Below are positions 62,653 to 64,000 of a stretch of DNA of 64,000 nt, piece by piece (within the stretch, counting starts at the first letter, position 1; every line of letters begins with the position of its first letter). The stretch comes from an uncultured Gemmatimonadales bacterium (GTDB lineage Bacteria > Gemmatimonadota > Gemmatimonadetes > Longimicrobiales > Gaopeijiaceae), in NCBI GenBank assembly GCA_937919655.1, contig CALFPJ010000004.1, forward strand, positions 1 to 64,000, read 5' to 3'. The notes beneath the pieces were generated by a model. It searched no databases. It saw nothing but the letters and a program-made list of their open reading frames with translations, and had not been told where the DNA came from. The position numbers and the translations under genes are program-made.

Positions 62653-64000
62653 ATGCGAATCCGAATCCATCATGCGCTGTTCGTTGGTTTTGTCGGCATC
62701 GTGGGGCTTCTGGTCCTGCTTCTCATTCCCCTCGTTGGGCGTGGTCTGAGTCGGGAGTTGCGCATAACCTTCCGGGCCGACGTGGAGCGCGAAGTCGCCC
62801 TTGCAGCGATGACGCTCGCGAACGCGGACGGCGCCGACCCCGATTCGATCGCCCGTAGCATCACTGAGAGGATCGGCTACCGCGTCACGCTGATCGATAC
62901 CGCGGGTGTCGTTCTTGGTGATTCGTATGTCGAGCGTGGTCGTCTGGCCGCCGTCGAGAATCACCTGAGCCGGCCTGAGGTTCAGGGTGCGTTGGGCGCC
63001 CCACGCGAGGTCAGTTTTTCCGATCGCGTGAGCAGCACGGTTGGGCTGTCGATGCTTTACGGCGCCCAACTGACGGAGTTTGAGGGCGAGCCCGTGATCG
63101 TGCGTATCGCGGCGCCAGAAACGGACATTGTTCGCGTGGTGGATCGAGTGCAACGAACCGTGGTTCTCACAGGCCTCTTTGCGCTGGTCGTTTCGGTATT
63201 CGCCGCATACTTCCTGAGCCGTGCATTCGCTCGGCCACTGGTTGTTTTGGCTGATCGGGCACGCCGCCTCACGGAAGGAGACTTCTCTGGGCGAGTCCCG
63301 CATACCCGGGTCGTCGAACTCGAAGACCTGTCGGTTGCTTTCAATCGCCTCACCGATGAACTGCAATCTCGGCTCTCTGAGTTGAGCCTAGAGCGCGACG
63401 AGATGGAGACGCTCATCGATTGTATGGCGGAGGGCGTCGTAGCGCTGACCGAAGACGCGCGCGTCATGAGGACGAACCGGGCCTCGCGGGTTCTGCTCGA
63501 CCTGCCGGACGCGATCCCTTTGGCACCGATCGGTACGGTGGTTCGCGACCAGGAGCTTCGTGCGGCCTTGGAGGCATCGGTCTCCACAGAAGTGCAGTCG
63601 AGGGAACTCGTCTTAGGTGGGCGACATCTTCGACTGACCTCCAGGGCCCTGGACCAGGGTGGTTCCGTCACGACGTTTCTTGATGTATCTGAAATGAGGC
63701 GACTAGAGGAGGTGCGACGAGACTTTGTCGCTAACGCCTCGCACGAGTTGAAGACGCCACTTACGGTAATTCGCGGATATGCTGAGACGCTTCTTGAGGG
63801 CGACCCCCCAGAAGCGCTGCGTCGCCAGTTTCTCGAGTCCATTGAGAAGAACGCTCTGCGCTTGCACCGCCTGGTGGAGGATCTGCTCGACCTTTCTCGT
63901 CTCGAGTCCGGTGGTTGGTCCGCTGCCTCTGAAGTAGTTCTCGTCGAGGGTGCCGCTCGGGAAGCCTGGGATCTCGTCGGTGACGGCGAGCGCGGCGCCG
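62653..64000 (+). CDS. PhoR-like sensor histidine kinase, cut by the right edge
   Basis: The frame opens at ATG 62653 and stays open to the last base, giving 449 residues. A first membrane helix (LFVGFVGIVGLLVLLLIP), a periplasmic sensor part (about 35-150), a second helix (VVLTGLFALVVSVFAAYFL), a HAMP domain, a PAS-like domain (MEGVVALTEDARVMRTN-type region) and the H-box NASHELKTPLTVIRGYAETL are visible. The ATP-binding domain lies outside the window. In contrast to the broken hybrid kinase near 7 kb, the phospho-acceptor His is intact here. Confidence 0.9.
   Translation, partial: MRIRIHHALFVGFVGIVGLLVLLLIPLVGRGLSRELRITFRADVEREVALAAMTLANADGADPDSIARSITERIGYRVTLIDTAGVVLGDSYVERGRLAAVENHLSRPEVQGALGAPREVSFSDRVSSTVGLSMLYGAQLTEFEGEPVIVRIAAPETDIVRVVDRVQRTVVLTGLFALVVSVFAAYFLSRAFARPLVVLADRARRLTEGDFSGRVPHTRVVELEDLSVAFNRLTDELQSRLSELSLERDEMETLIDCMAEGVVALTEDARVMRTNRASRVLLDLPDAIPLAPIGTVVRDQELRAALEASVSTEVQSRELVLGGRHLRLTSRALDQGGSVTTFLDVSEMRRLEEVRRDFVANASHELKTPLTVIRGYAETLLEGDPPEALRRQFLESIEKNALRLHRLVEDLLDLSRLESGGWSAASEVVLVEGAAREAWDLVGDGERGA

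Noticed and set aside
1-64000. tRNA, rRNA, riboswitch, CRISPR array, phage or transposase gene
   Set aside because: Intergenic regions were read for cloverleaf-like arms, direct repeat arrays and transposase motifs; none was convincing.

Overview
The window is high-GC by eye and densely packed. It carries protein families that commonly occur together in Gemmatimonadota and related marine or soil lineages: a TolB-like/TPR membrane protein, a sortilin-type BNR repeat protein, a DUF5916-type secreted protein, MCE lipid transport, and many short lipoproteins. I infer a free-living Gram-negative Gemmatimonadota-like bacterium from this gene mix. No rRNA, tRNA, CRISPR array, phage module or transposase gene was seen.

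Layout. 1-9.5 kb: TPR protein end, an unknown membrane protein, an SSS symporter with an acyl-CoA (malonyl-CoA-like) synthetase, a small Cys/His membrane protein, an AhpD-like peroxidase with an in-frame TGA at its second redox cysteine, and a broken hybrid histidine kinase. 9.5-20.4 kb: thyX, short asparaginase, TolB/TPR protein, an amber-interrupted response regulator, a fused FakA/FakB-type protein, an ochre-interrupted phosphoribosyltransferase, rho and a site-2 protease. 20.4-27 kb: mlaE-mlaF-mlaD, NUDIX, AI-2E-type permease, ferredoxin-NADP reductase and thioredoxin reductase. 26.9-29.35 kb: a graveyard of four broken genes (GT2, HprK-like, nucleotidyltransferase, di-haem oxidoreductase). 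29.3-35.2 kb: two SDRs, fumC, a plug-domain protein and nfo. 35.2-39 kb: a metal-uptake cluster without an ATPase gene. 39-45 kb: two large secreted proteins. 45.2-47.4 kb: a tight pterin operon (PTPS, FolE, SDR, QueD) that could make tetrahydrobiopterin. 47.5-54 kb: a run of small genes ending in a broken macro-domain gene. 54-64 kb: DUF445, lipoproteins, SIMPL protein, sugar nucleotidyltransferase, M20 peptidase, a LeuA-like enzyme and a PhoB/PhoR pair cut by the right edge.

The most interesting signals are two. First, the AhpD-like gene at about 5.96-6.55 kb is best read as a selenoprotein: TGA falls exactly at the second Cys of the CxxC motif, the frame continues with family-like sequence, and a 6-bp hairpin with a G-containing loop follows at bacterial SECIS spacing. 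Second, a family of 163-164-bp elements with about 25-bp terminal inverted repeats bounded by TA occurs at 2.2, 47.4 and 53.0 kb, with a deleted copy at 53.8 kb. Two copies supply, with their first three bases, the stop codon of the preceding gene. No transposase is present, so these look like non-autonomous (MITE-like) elements.

The window also holds about nine genes broken by frameshift, nonsense codon or deletion, while the long housekeeping genes are intact. That pattern fits real gene decay better than uniform sequencing error, but several lesions are at short homopolymers and reads are needed to decide.
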